Assembly (NCBI RefSeq): GCF_042654345.1
Contig: NZ_JBHSGB010000010.1
Location: 124,001-188,000 of the forward strand
DNA length: 64,000 nucleotides
Direction: 5' to 3'
Source of the DNA: Pararheinheimera marina
GTDB taxonomy: Bacteria > Pseudomonadota > Gammaproteobacteria > Enterobacterales > Alteromonadaceae
This document shows, in pieces, positions 1 through 8,338 of this stretch; the stretch's first letter is position 1, and every line of letters begins with the position of its first letter. The notes under the pieces are model-generated. The model saw only the letters and a list, made by a program, of their open reading frames with translations. It made no database searches and was not told the origin of the DNA. The translations under genes were made by a program, and so were the position numbers.

Positions 1-1
1 C

Positions 2-268
2 CATCAACTGGCGTCGCCTTTAACTGTCTATGGCACCAACCCGCTGTTTATCTATGTGTTGTCCTGGGTCTGGGCCGTGCTGTTTGGCCTGGTCACAATG
101 CAGCAGAGCACAGACGGAGCGGTCAGTGCTTACCAGTGGACCTTCCTGAAATTGGCCAGCCTGATGCCGGAAAAACTGGCCTCGCTGGTGTTCGCACTGG
201 GCCATGTAGCCAGCTTCTGGGCGCTGTCGTTATGGCTCTATAAACGCAATATCATTATCAAGCTGTGA
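2..268 (+). CDS. NagX-like / DUF5009 multi-TM protein, C-terminal end (partial)
   Basis: The reading frame is open from the first complete codon (position 2) to TGA at 266-268, so only the last 88 residues are present and the start lies upstream of the window. The visible part carries a YGTNPLFIYVLSW segment, two hydrophobic helices and a short basic tail ending NIIIKL. This pattern is typical of the C-terminus of the DUF5009 / heparan-alpha-glucosaminide N-acetyltransferase-like family, called NagX in N-acetylglucosamine-utilisation clusters of Alteromonadales. Family assignment is from memory of this C-terminal pattern; the substrate cannot be read from the fragment. An internal GTG at 56 is not a start. 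A palindromic repeat follows 8 nt after the stop. Confidence 0.7.
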   Translation, partial: HQLASPLTVYGTNPLFIYVLSWVWAVLFGLVTMQQSTDGAVSAYQWTFLKLASLMPEKLASLVFALGHVASFWALSLWLYKRNIIIKL

Positions 269-276
269 TGAGCTTT

Positions 277-328
277 GGGGTCAGGTCTTGTATTTTGCGT
301 TCCAATGCAAAATACAAGACCTGACCCC
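277..328. repeat. 52-nt palindromic repeat, copy 1
   Basis: Two perfect 22-nt inverted arms (277-298 and 307-328, beginning ggggtcaggtcttg) enclose the 8-nt loop gttccaat. A partial half-site, acctgacccctttt, follows at 336-349. Three further copies lie at 2371, 13843 and 15221. It sits just after the NagX-like stop codon and is followed by a T-rich stretch, so it may also act as a terminator. The wider 269-449 gap otherwise holds only the presumed promoter region of the acyl-CoA synthetase gene. Confidence 0.9.
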
Positions 329-449
329 TTTTGACACCTGACCCCTTTTGTTATTTGTACAACTAAAGTCTCTACACCTTATGTCTAAGTTTGTTTGTTG
401 AGCAGTTTGACTAAAGTATCTGCATAACAAGCAAAACAACAGGTGTCCC

Positions 450-2351
450 ATGACAAGGCCAGAACGCTCCTCTCACCTTCAGCAGTACCAACAGGCCAGC
501 CAACAGCCTGAGCAGTTTTGGGCGGCGCAGGCTGCTCAGTTGCAGTGGTACAAAGCGCCGGCTTCCATCCTGCACCAGCAGGATGCCCATCATTACCAGT
601 GGTTTGCTGACGGCGAACTCAATACCAGCTTTCTCGCTCTCGACAGCCAGATTTTTCAGGGCAGAGGGGCACAAACGGCCTTGATTTACGATTCCCCTGT
701 CACAGGCCACAAGCAGCAGTACAGCTACCTTCAGCTGCGCGACGAAGTCGCCTTGCTGGCGGGGGCGATGCAGCAACTGGGGCTGGAAAAAGGCGACCGG
801 GTGGTGATCTACATGCCCATGGTGCCCGAGGCGGTGATCGCCATGCTGGCAGTGGCGCGGCTGGGCGCCGTGCATTCGGTGGTGTTTGGCGGTTTCTCAG
901 CGCATGAACTGGCGCTGCGTATCGACGACGCCACGCCAAAATTGGTGCTGTCAGCCTCCTGCGGTATCGAAGTCAACCGGCTGATTGCCTATAAACCACT
1001 GCTGGATGAAGCACTCAGCAAAGCGCAGCATCAGGTGCAGCATTCCGTGGTACTGCAGCGGCCACAGCTGCAGGCGGAGATGACTGTCGGTCGCGATCTG
1101 GACTGGCAGCAACTGCTGCAAGGTGCCAGCCCGGCAGAACCTGTGCCGGTCAAAGCCACAGACCCTTTGTATATTCTGTACACCTCAGGCACCACAGGAA
1201 AACCCAAAGGCGTGGTGCGAGACAACGGTGGCCATGCCGTGGCACTGCGTTACAGCATGCAGACCATTTATGGCGTGCAGCCCGGCGATGTGTTTTTTGC
1301 AGCGTCTGATGTCGGCTGGGTGGTCGGCCATTCCTATATTGTCTATGCCCCTTTACTGACGGGCTGCACCACAGTGCTGTATGAAGGCAAACCCGTCTTT
1401 ACGCCCGACGCCGGTGCCTTCTGGCGTCTGTGTGCCGAATACAAAGTCAAAGTGCTGTTTGCAGCGCCCACTGCCTTTCGTGCTATTCGCAAAGAAGACC
1501 CTGAGGCGACGCTGCAGCAGTATGACCTGTCTGCACTGCGCTACATCTTTATGGCGGGTGAACGGCTGGATCCGGCCACTTACCAGTGGGTGACGGATAA
1601 AATTGGCAAACCTGTGATCGACCACTGGTGGCAAACTGAAACCGGCTGGCCTATTGCTGGTAACCCGGCAGGTTTAGGTCTATTTCCTGCCAAAGCTGGT
1701 TCGTCGACTGTGCCGGTACCGGGCTTTCAGGTGGATATTCTCGATGAGTCCGGTCAGCCAGTGCCAACTGGCCAGCAAGGTTATATCGCACTGAAGCTGC
1801 CGTTACCGCCGGGCTGCCTGATCAGCATTTGGGGCAATGATGAGCGTTTTGTTGATGGCTACCTCAGCACTTTTACCGGCTATTACGCCAGTGGCGACGG
1901 CGGTTACCTGGATGACGACGGCTACTTGTTTGTGATGGGCCGCACCGACGACGTGATCAACGTGGCAGGGCACCGTTTATCCACCGGCGAGATGGAGCAG
2001 GTGGTGGCCGCGCATCCGGCGGTGGCGGAATGTTGTGTCATTGGGGTTGCAGAGCCGATCAAAGGCCAGCAACCTTTAGCGCTGGTGCTGCTGAAAAATG
2101 GCGAAAGCATCAGTGAGCTTCAGCTGGAGCAGGAACTGGCCGCTCTGGTGCGCAAAGAAATTGGCGCTCTGGCTTGCTTTAAAAAAGCGGTGTTGGTTAA
2201 ACGACTGCCGAAAACCCGCTCCGGCAAAATCCTGCGCAAAGTGCTGCGGCAAATTGCGGATGGCCAAAGCTACAGTATTCCGTCTACGATCGACGACCCG
2301 GCCTGTCTAGCGGAGATTGAACAGCTGCTGGCGCAAAAGCAGTTAAGTTAA
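450..2351 (+). CDS. prpE: propionyl-CoA/acetyl-CoA synthetase (PrpE type)
   Basis: A 633-residue cytoplasmic ligase of the ANL superfamily, which makes acyl-CoA from a short-chain carboxylate, ATP and CoA. The ATP/AMP loop YTSGTTGKPKG lies near residues 244-254, the WWQTETGWP block follows in the middle, GRTDDVINVAGHR marks the hinge, and PKTRSGKILRK near residue 590 holds the catalytic, acetylation-prone lysine. Length (E. coli PrpE 628, Acs 652) and features such as GHSYIVYAPLL, PPGC and the STIDDPA tail fit PrpE better than Acs, so propionate is the likelier substrate. AGGTG at 441-445 supports the ATG at 450. The gene stands alone, with no prpBCD neighbours, so it may be a general propionate/acetate activator. 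Confidence 0.88.
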   Translation: MTRPERSSHLQQYQQASQQPEQFWAAQAAQLQWYKAPASILHQQDAHHYQWFADGELNTSFLALDSQIFQGRGAQTALIYDSPVTGHKQQYSYLQLRDEVALLAGAMQQLGLEKGDRVVIYMPMVPEAVIAMLAVARLGAVHSVVFGGFSAHELALRIDDATPKLVLSASCGIEVNRLIAYKPLLDEALSKAQHQVQHSVVLQRPQLQAEMTVGRDLDWQQLLQGASPAEPVPVKATDPLYILYTSGTTGKPKGVVRDNGGHAVALRYSMQTIYGVQPGDVFFAASDVGWVVGHSYIVYAPLLTGCTTVLYEGKPVFTPDAGAFWRLCAEYKVKVLFAAPTAFRAIRKEDPEATLQQYDLSALRYIFMAGERLDPATYQWVTDKIGKPVIDHWWQTETGWPIAGNPAGLGLFPAKAGSSTVPVPGFQVDILDESGQPVPTGQQGYIALKLPLPPGCLISIWGNDERFVDGYLSTFTGYYASGDGGYLDDDGYLFVMGRTDDVINVAGHRLSTGEMEQVVAAHPAVAECCVIGVAEPIKGQQPLALVLLKNGESISELQLEQELAALVRKEIGALACFKKAVLVKRLPKTRSGKILRKVLRQIADGQSYSIPSTIDDPACLAEIEQLLAQKQLS

Positions 2352-2370
2352 ACAAAGGGGTCAAACAAAA

Positions 2371-2422
2371 GGGGTCAGGTCTTGTATTTTGCGTCTCAAT
2401 GCAAAATACAAGACCTGACCCC
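2371..2422. repeat. 52-nt palindromic repeat, copy 2
   Basis: Perfect 22-nt arms at 2371-2392 and 2401-2422 flank loop gtctcaat. The arms are identical to copy 1. An extra half-site aaaggggtca lies just left at 2355-2362. The element fills the space between the convergent ends of the synthetase gene (2351) and the DUF885 gene (2433) and is followed by five T residues, so it could terminate transcription from the left. Confidence 0.9.
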
Positions 2423-2432
2423 TTTTTAAGAA

Positions 2433-4199
2433 TTAGTGGTGCTTCGCTTTGCGGATGTATCTGTCCATTTCTGCTTCCAGCACTTCCAGCGGTAAGGCGC
2501 CGTTGGCCAATAAAGCGTCGTGGAAATCGCGCAGGTTAAATTGCTCGCCCAGTTCTTGTTCGGCTTTGGCGCGCAGCTGACGGATTTTGATTTCACCCAT
2601 TTTGTAGGACAACGCCTGTCCCGGCCAGGAAATATACCTGTCTACTTCAGCCCGCACATTGGCCTGTGACAAGGAGGTGTTGGAAGCAAGGAAATCCAGC
2701 GCCTGTTGACGGCTCCAGCCTTGCGAGTGAATGCCAGTGTCGATCACCAGACGGCAGGCGCGCCACATCTCGTAACTCAGGCGGCCAAACTGCTGGTAAG
2801 GCGTGTCGTACACGCCCATTTCCACGCCCAGACGCTCGGCATACAAGCCCCAGCCTTCGCCATAAGCGCTTAAATACAGGTTGCGACGAAACTGCGGCAC
2901 ATTGTCCAGCTCTTGCGAAATGGCGTTTTGCAGATGGTGGCCAGGCACAGATTCATGCAGGGTCAGCGCTACCAGCTCGTACAATGGCCGTTGGTCCAGC
3001 GCATGGGTATTGACCCAATAAGCACCGCCACGAATGCCGCCTATAGCGGCCGGGTTGTACGAAGCTGTGGTGTAGTTGGGCGCTATTTCGTCGGGCACTG
3101 GCACCACGCCATAAGGCAGGCGGGGCAGCTTGCCAAAAAACTCAGGCAGGCGGTAATCAATACGTTTGGCAATGTACGAGGCTTCTTTGAGTAAGTCGAC
3201 CGGGGTTTTGGCGTAAAACTGCGGGTCTGTCCGTAAAAATTGCGTGAAGTCAGCAAAGCTGCCTTTAAAGCCGGTTTGCTTAATCAGCGCATCCATTTCG
3301 GCCCTGATGCGTTTAACCTCCGCCAGACCGGTCTGGTGAATGCTGGCCGGGTCCAGGTCCTGCGTCACATAGGTGTTAATGGTATGGCGATAATAGGCTT
3401 TGCCGCCAGGCAGCTGCTCTGCACCCAGGCTGTCAGTGGCTGCTTTCATGTAGTCGCCTTCCAGAAAATCAGCCAGTTGGGCGAAGGCCGGAATGGCACT
3501 TTTTGCAATGGCGTCACGGCCGGCTTGTTGCAACTCTTGTTGCTGAGCCGCACTAAAGCTGGCTGGCAACTTTTTAAAGGGCTCATACAGGCTGCTTTGG
3601 GTTGGGTCGGCGTACACTTGCGCCCGAACCGTTGGCGCTATGCCTTGCACCACGATTTTCGGTAGCACAAAACCGTCTTTGATACCGGCACGCATATTGG
3701 CGATATTCTCGTCAAAGTAACGGCCAAAGTCCTGAATACGGGCGATGTAGTCCTGATAGTCGGCGACTTTACTCATGCGCAGGCCGCTACTGGCGTCCAG
3801 AGCCGCGCTCCAGAAACTGTAAAAGGTATTGGCCGGAATACGGTCCAGAAACAAGGTGTTGGCGTCGATGGAGTTTTTCAGCACCCAGGCCAGCAGTTGT
3901 TGATTCACCCTGTCGGCGTCGCTTAAGCTGCTGTTGTCGATGCCATTCAGCCGGCTCAGCAGCTGCTGTTCGGCTTTCAGCCGGCGGCTGCGGTCTTGTG
4001 CCGTTACCCCAGGTAAGCGGTTATTGTAGCCGCTCAGCCCCATCCGGCCGGCGGTGATTGGGTCTTCCTGCAAGCTGTATTGCCAGTGGTCGTCAATGAC
4101 TTGTTTTAGCTGTTCTGTGGCGGTGGCGGCCTGCAGCGAGGCAGTCCAGCCACAAAGCGTGATGGATAAAATGCAAAGATAGTGGCGCAAATGAAACAC
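2433..4199 (-). CDS. DUF885 family exported protein (putative metallopeptidase)
   Basis: The 588-residue product starts with a signal peptide (hydrophobic core about 6-18, cleavage probably after LQA near residue 24). The rest matches the DUF885 family: NRLPGVTAQDRSR near the start, a HESVPGHHLQ motif at about 414-423, and a YGEGWGLYAERLG block after it. The HExxxGHH arrangement followed by an EGW motif looks like a zinc-peptidase site; peptidase activity is inferred, since the family is poorly characterised. It should act in the periplasm or envelope. The start has no strong Shine-Dalgarno sequence. It is convergent with prpE, and 193 nt without recognisable features separate it from the efflux operon upstream. 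Confidence 0.85.
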   Translation of the reverse strand: MFHLRHYLCILSITLCGWTASLQAATATEQLKQVIDDHWQYSLQEDPITAGRMGLSGYNNRLPGVTAQDRSRRLKAEQQLLSRLNGIDNSSLSDADRVNQQLLAWVLKNSIDANTLFLDRIPANTFYSFWSAALDASSGLRMSKVADYQDYIARIQDFGRYFDENIANMRAGIKDGFVLPKIVVQGIAPTVRAQVYADPTQSSLYEPFKKLPASFSAAQQQELQQAGRDAIAKSAIPAFAQLADFLEGDYMKAATDSLGAEQLPGGKAYYRHTINTYVTQDLDPASIHQTGLAEVKRIRAEMDALIKQTGFKGSFADFTQFLRTDPQFYAKTPVDLLKEASYIAKRIDYRLPEFFGKLPRLPYGVVPVPDEIAPNYTTASYNPAAIGGIRGGAYWVNTHALDQRPLYELVALTLHESVPGHHLQNAISQELDNVPQFRRNLYLSAYGEGWGLYAERLGVEMGVYDTPYQQFGRLSYEMWRACRLVIDTGIHSQGWSRQQALDFLASNTSLSQANVRAEVDRYISWPGQALSYKMGEIKIRQLRAKAEQELGEQFNLRDFHDALLANGALPLEVLEAEMDRYIRKAKHH

Positions 4200-4392
4200 A
4201 AAAGGCTCCGGAAGCTATGGTGGTGTAAGTAGCCACCACCTTAGCATGGCGCAGCGCAGTGCTGACAATTTCTGTCCTGCGGCGGCCACAGTCCGGCGTA
4301 TTTATTGCGATCGTACTTGCAGCTGCGGCTTTGTGGCCGGGGGTTCACTGGCTTGTCGCCTTCCAGCAACTTCAAGTGACTCAGGGATATGC

Positions 4393-5949
4393 TTATTCCA
4401 TCGCAGCTGCCGGTGCCTGGGCCTGAGCGGCGGCCTGGCGTTTCGGCGCTTTGAGTAAAAACAACAACGGCACTGCCACGACGGTCAGCCACATCATCAA
4501 CCGGAAGTCCTGCAGGTACGCCATATTCAGCGCTTGTCGGGTCACCTGTTGGTTAATCTGCGCCAGGCCTTCGGTGGTCTCTGTGCTCAGCACACCCTGA
4601 TCGGTCAGTTGTTGCAGCGCCAGATTGCCGGTCTGAATAAAGTCAGCAAAATGCGCATGGTTCGCCTGGGTGTGTTCAGTCAGGTAACTGACCACCACCG
4701 AAATGCCGATACTGCTGCCAATATTGCGCAGCAGGCTGAACAAGGACGACGCATCGGTACGGTAATGGCCGGGCAGGGTGGTAAAGGCTACTGTGGTCAG
4801 CGGCACAAAAATCAGCCCCAGCCCCAGCCCCTGAATCACCCCGGTCAGGATAATGTCGGCCTGAATCACGTCCGGGCCAAACTGCGTCATCATATGCAGC
4901 GACAGGCACATCAGCATACAACCGACAAAAATGACTTTGCGGGCGTCTACTCTCTGGCCCAACCGGCCGACCAGCATCATGGCGGTCATGGTGCCAAGGC
5001 CACGCGGTGCCATCACCAAGCCTACATCAATCACCGGGTAGCCCATCAGATTTTGCAGGTAAGGCGGCAACAGCGCCATGGTGGCCAGCAGGCTGATACC
5101 GACAAAAAAGATAAACACCAGGCCGACACTGAAGTTACGGTCTTTAAACATGGCCGGGTCTATGTAAGGTTTTTTGCTGGTCAGAATATGGCTGACAAAT
5201 AAATACATAGCGCCGACGGCCAACAAAGCTTCAACCACAATTTCCGGGCTGTTAAACCAGTTCTGGCTTTCGCCACGGTCCAGCATCATCTGCAGCGCGC
5301 CAATGGCCAGGCTGAGTAAGGCAAACCCCAACAGGTCAAAGCGGCGGCTGTTATCCAGTGTGGTTTCTTTCACATAACGGCTGATGCCATACCAGGCCAG
5401 AATGCCAAACGGCAGGTTGATATAAAACACCCAGCGCCAGTTGTAATACTCGGTCAGCCAGCCACCCAGCGTAGGGCCAAGAATAGGGCCAACCATCACC
5501 CCCACGCCCCACATCGCCATGGCCGAGCCATGTTTTTCCGGCGGGTAACTGTCCAGCAATACCGATTGGGACAGCGGCACCAGGCTGGCGCCAAACACCC
5601 CTTGCAGTAAGCGAAACAGGATCAGTTGGTTTAAGTCCTGCGCAGCGCCACAAAGCATGGACGCCAGGGTAAAGCCAATCACCGACCAGACAAACACCCG
5701 TTTGCGGCCAAGCCTGGCACACAAGAAGCCTGTCAGCGGCATACAAATAGCCGCCGCCACTATGTAGGAGGTCAGCACCCAGGAAATTTGGTCCTGGCTG
5801 GCACCCACCGAACCTTGCATATGCGGCAAGGCCACATTGGCGATGGTGGTGTCCAGCGCCTGCATAATGGTAGCCAGCATCACGGCCAGGGTGATCCAAA
5901 GCCGGTTAGGGACAGCCTCACTGCCTGAGACTGCTTGGGCCTGGCTCAT
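4393..5949 (-). CDS. emrB: MFS drug:H+ antiporter, DHA2 (EmrB/QacA) family
   Basis: A 518-residue inner-membrane transporter with the 14-helix layout of the DHA2 family. Recognisable family features are LDTTIANVALPHMQG in TM1, a motif-A loop (GFLCARLGRKRVFVW), the motif-C block GVGVMVGPILGPTLGGWL in TM5, and WRWVFYINLPFG before TM6. It would pump drugs or toxic amphiphiles outward using the proton gradient, paired with the periplasmic adaptor encoded just upstream. Its ATG overlaps the adaptor stop by 4 nt (5946-5949), which points to translational coupling. Substrate is unknown. No outer-membrane TolC gene is in the window. Confidence 0.92.
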   Translation of the reverse strand: MSQAQAVSGSEAVPNRLWITLAVMLATIMQALDTTIANVALPHMQGSVGASQDQISWVLTSYIVAAAICMPLTGFLCARLGRKRVFVWSVIGFTLASMLCGAAQDLNQLILFRLLQGVFGASLVPLSQSVLLDSYPPEKHGSAMAMWGVGVMVGPILGPTLGGWLTEYYNWRWVFYINLPFGILAWYGISRYVKETTLDNSRRFDLLGFALLSLAIGALQMMLDRGESQNWFNSPEIVVEALLAVGAMYLFVSHILTSKKPYIDPAMFKDRNFSVGLVFIFFVGISLLATMALLPPYLQNLMGYPVIDVGLVMAPRGLGTMTAMMLVGRLGQRVDARKVIFVGCMLMCLSLHMMTQFGPDVIQADIILTGVIQGLGLGLIFVPLTTVAFTTLPGHYRTDASSLFSLLRNIGSSIGISVVVSYLTEHTQANHAHFADFIQTGNLALQQLTDQGVLSTETTEGLAQINQQVTRQALNMAYLQDFRLMMWLTVVAVPLLFLLKAPKRQAAAQAQAPAAAME

Positions 5950-6977
5950 AAATGCAGACCAAATAACTGACGTTGGTGACCGGTATCCACCTTCACTTCA
6001 GCACTTAAACCGGCCAGCAGATCGGCGGACTGAGAGCCTTGCAGTTCGATACGGACCGGTACGCGCTGGCTGATCTTCACCCAGTTGCCTGTGGCATTTT
6101 GTGCCGGGATCAACGCAAACTCTGCGCCTGTCGCCGGGCTTAAACTTTGTACCTGGCCGGTCAGGGTGCGGTCCGGAAAGCGGTCGATGGTAATTTCCAC
6201 GCTTTGGCCTGGCTGCATATAGGTCAGCTCTTTTTCGGTGAAGTTGGCTTCCACCCACAGCTGCTCGCTGGCAACCAGGGTAGCCGTGCTCTGACCGGCT
6301 TTAATATACTGGCCAGGTTTTGGCAGGTTGCTGACCACACCTGTCACACTGGCTGTCACCTGGGTGTAGTTCAGGTCCAGTTGTGCCTGTGCGATAGCGG
6401 CCTCGGCAACCTGATAGCTTGGGTGCTGCTCAACCGGCAGGGTCGGGTCGCCGCCCAGGCTTTCCGAAATGCGGTTTAAGTCCTGTTGCAGCGCGGTAAT
6501 TTGTTGTTCGGCCAACCGCACCTGCTGCTCGGCGTCATCAAAGTTATTGGTGGCCACATAATGCTTTTTCAGCAAATCGGCCTGACGGCGCTGAGTTTTT
6601 TGCGCATATTCCAGCTTGGTTTTGGCCAGGCTGATTTCGGCCAGCTTTTCCTGGTAAGACGCCTTTTGCGCCAGCAGCTCGGTTTTTACCTGCGAGCGCT
6701 GCGCAACGGCTTTTTGCAGTACCAGTTCAAAAGGCGCTGGGTCTATTTTAAACAGCAGGTCGCCCGCCTGTACCTGCTGGTTTTCGGCGACCAGCACTTG
6801 GGTCACCGGACCGGCAATTTGGGCGCTTAACGGAATTTTATCGGCTTTGACATAGGCATTGTCGGTTTCGACAAAGCGGCCGCCCTGTAAATAGAAAAAG
6901 CCACCGGCAACAGCGGCAATAGCAGGGATCAGACCCATCAGGATCCAGCGTTTAGAGGCATTTGAGTTGGTAGTCAT
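5946..6977 (-). CDS. emrA: EmrA-like membrane fusion protein (HlyD family)
   Basis: A 343-residue periplasmic adaptor. One N-terminal transmembrane helix (about 11-30) is followed by the biotinyl-lipoyl half FVETDNAYVKADKIPLSAQ, a long alpha-helical hairpin rich in Q/A/L (about 80-170), the second lipoyl half (TQVTASVTGVVSNL), and a beta-barrel segment (LWVEANFTEKELTYMQPG). This order is standard for EmrA. It links the MFS pump to an outer-membrane channel such as TolC. It overlaps marR upstream by 4 nt (6974-6977) and emrB downstream by 4 nt, so the three genes form one tightly coupled operon. Confidence 0.92.
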   Translation of the reverse strand: MTTNSNASKRWILMGLIPAIAAVAGGFFYLQGGRFVETDNAYVKADKIPLSAQIAGPVTQVLVAENQQVQAGDLLFKIDPAPFELVLQKAVAQRSQVKTELLAQKASYQEKLAEISLAKTKLEYAQKTQRRQADLLKKHYVATNNFDDAEQQVRLAEQQITALQQDLNRISESLGGDPTLPVEQHPSYQVAEAAIAQAQLDLNYTQVTASVTGVVSNLPKPGQYIKAGQSTATLVASEQLWVEANFTEKELTYMQPGQSVEITIDRFPDRTLTGQVQSLSPATGAEFALIPAQNATGNWVKISQRVPVRIELQGSQSADLLAGLSAEVKVDTGHQRQLFGLHL

Positions 6978-7477
6978 ACTGCATTGTCCTGTGCTGAGGA
7001 GTCTGCATCATTGCCAGTCTCCAGCATGTTTTGTCGCATCAGATGCAGCAGTGGCAGCACCTGGGTCTTGTCGAGGCCTTGTAATGCCTTTTGCTGAATA
7101 CGTTCACCGCACTGGCGGATATTCAGCAATTCGGCTTCGGCCGCTGGGAGTAGATAAATGCGGTAGGCGCGCCGGTCCTGCGTGCAGGGGCGACGCTCGA
7201 CCAGTTGTAACTGAACCAGTTCGTCAATCAGCCGCGCCATGGTCATCGGTTGCAGTTCAGCGCGCTGCGCTAAATCGACTTGCCGGGCACCTTCCATTCG
7301 GGCCACGCCAATCAGTGCTTTGGCCTGCGCAAAGGTTAATGAGCCCTGGCCTAATTCCTCGGCAAAACTGACACGGAATAACCGGCCAAGCTCGGCAATC
7401 AACAAGCCAACGCTGTCGCGCCATTCTGGCCTGTGCTGCAATCCGTCCAGGCAACTGTGAGTGGATAAGTCGTTCAT
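6974..7477 (-). CDS. MarR family transcriptional regulator
   Basis: A 167-residue winged-helix regulator. The core runs QVDLAQRAELQPMTMARLIDELVQLQLVERRPCTQDRRAYRIYL, with the recognition helix near residues 70-85 and the DRR(A)YRI wing at about 100-107. It is first in a three-gene operon with emrA and emrB, as in EmrR systems, and is expected to repress the operon until a pump substrate binds. A perfect 9+1+9 palindrome lies 17-35 nt upstream of its ATG. The Shine-Dalgarno sequence is weak. Ligand unknown. Confidence 0.9.
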   Translation of the reverse strand: MNDLSTHSCLDGLQHRPEWRDSVGLLIAELGRLFRVSFAEELGQGSLTFAQAKALIGVARMEGARQVDLAQRAELQPMTMARLIDELVQLQLVERRPCTQDRRAYRIYLLPAAEAELLNIRQCGERIQQKALQGLDKTQVLPLLHLMRQNMLETGNDADSSAQDNAV

Positions 7478-7493
7478 CGGCTGGCTCGCAAAG

Positions 7494-7512
7494 TAATAAC
7501 GTGACGTTATTA
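7494..7512. promoter_or_regulatory. palindromic operator for the marR-emrAB operon
   Basis: taataacgt (7494-7502), one central base, then acgttatta (7504-7512) form a perfect 19-bp dyad immediately upstream of marR. Size and symmetry are typical of MarR-family operators. Autoregulation by the adjacent regulator is inferred from position. Confidence 0.75.
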
Positions 7513-7564
7513 TATGTTCGGCTTATTAAATGATCCAGCCCCAATCTGAATTTAGCTAAGGCTG

Positions 7565-7652
7565 CAGGTAAACCAACCGTGGGTTCTATCTGAATTCGGT
7601 TGAGGTGACAGGCAAACCAGTCGAGGGTTCTATCGGAATTCGATTGAGGTGG
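7565..7652 (+). repeat. two 44-nt imperfect tandem units
   Basis: Units 7565-7608 and 7609-7652 both read cagg-aaacc-..gggttctat.-gaattcg.ttgaggtg with a few substitutions. They lie in the non-coding gap between marR and the toxin gene, directly left of the hairpin repeat at 7649. No coding potential was recognised; they look like remnants of repeat expansion or insertion. Confidence 0.75.
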
Positions 7653-7770
7653 CTGGTTTGCAAGCCACTTGATAAGAATTTAGATACTTGCTGCGTTGCC
7701 TGCCGCCTTAGCGAATTCAGATATTTGCAGTTCTGCGCAGGTTCCAAGGGCGCAGTAAACTGCGGCCCCT
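7649..7770 (+). repeat. structured intergenic repeat, left copy
   Basis: This direct repeat contains a hairpin gtggct-8 nt-agccac (7649-7668), then gataagaatttagatac, and ends in gggcgcagtaaactgcggcccct (7748-7770), itself a hairpin. A second copy lies at 8599-8680 on the other side of the toxin-antitoxin genes. This copy has about 40 nt (7688-7727) that the right copy lacks. Confidence 0.8.
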
Positions 7771-7813
7771 GCTGGCGGCGTTGGCTGTCGTCAATAAACA
7801 AAGTTTGTCTAAA

Positions 7814-7839
7814 GAGTAAAAAAGGTGTAATTTTTACTC
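7814..7839. promoter_or_regulatory. inverted repeat around the toxin ribosome binding site
   Basis: gagtaaaaa (7814-7822) and tttttactc (7831-7839) are perfect 9-nt complements, and the likely Shine-Dalgarno aaggtg sits at their junction and in the loop. The right arm ends one base before the toxin ATG. It could be the operator of the antitoxin (autoregulation is usual in such modules) or an RNA hairpin that hides the ribosome binding site. Confidence 0.6.
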
Positions 7840-8106
7840 ATGATTAAATTTGAATTTGATGAAAACAAAAGCAGAATTAATCTCAAAAAGCACGGTATTG
7901 ATTTTCATACAGCTCAAGGGCTGTGGAATGATTCAGATCTTATCGAGATCCCTGCTAACACGAGTGATGAGCCAAGATATTTGGTTGTCGGGTTGCTAAA
8001 CGGCATGCATTGGTCAGGAGTAATTACCTACCGAGGCACGAATATCAGGATCATCTCAGTTCGGCGTTCACGGAAAGCGGAGGTAAGCCTTTATGAAAGC
8101 GCATGA
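7840..8106 (+). CDS. brnT: BrnT family toxin (type II toxin-antitoxin)
   Basis: An 88-residue protein matching the BrnT/DUF497 family: the N-terminal FEFDENKSRINLKKHGIDF block, a central RYLVVGLLNG strand, and the C-terminal IRIISVRRSRKAEVSLYE block. BrnT toxins have a RelE-like fold and act as ribonucleases that stop translation. As usual for BrnTA, the toxin gene comes first and overlaps the antitoxin gene by 14 nt. The gene is visibly richer in A+T than its neighbours and sits between two repeat copies, which suggests acquisition as a cassette. The ATG at 7840 is preceded by aaggtg at suitable spacing. Confidence 0.88.
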   Translation: MIKFEFDENKSRINLKKHGIDFHTAQGLWNDSDLIEIPANTSDEPRYLVVGLLNGMHWSGVITYRGTNIRIISVRRSRKAEVSLYESA

Positions 8107-8338
8107 ATTTGATGCCAAGTTTGAAAGTGACGACGATGATGTCCTAATGGACTTGGATTTATCGCAAGCCAAAAGACCGATGCATAAGCAAAAACGAGTC
8201 AATGTAGATTTTCCGGCATGGATGCTTGAGTCCTTGGACAGAGAAGCGAGTCGTATTGGTGTAACACGTCAATCAATCATTAAAATCTGGTTGGCAGAAA
8301 GGTTAGAGAGCGTCTCTCATCATTCAAGTGTGAGATAA
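8093..8338 (+). CDS. brnA: BrnA family antitoxin (CopG-like)
   Basis: An 81-residue partner of the toxin. The N-terminal half is acidic (FESDDDDVLMDLDLS) and probably binds the toxin. The C-terminal half, KRVNVDFPAWMLESLDREASRIGVTRQSIIKIWL, is a ribbon-helix-helix DNA-binding domain. The complex should neutralise the toxin and repress the operon. The start at 8093 is backed by a strong gcggaggt at 8078-8084 inside the toxin gene, giving translational coupling through a 14-nt overlap. Confidence 0.88.
   Translation: MKAHEFDAKFESDDDDVLMDLDLSQAKRPMHKQKRVNVDFPAWMLESLDREASRIGVTRQSIIKIWLAERLESVSHHSSVR

Noticed and set aside
4534..5202. Plus-strand open frame of 222 codons
   Set aside because: Antisense to emrB, with low-complexity His/Gln content and no domain.
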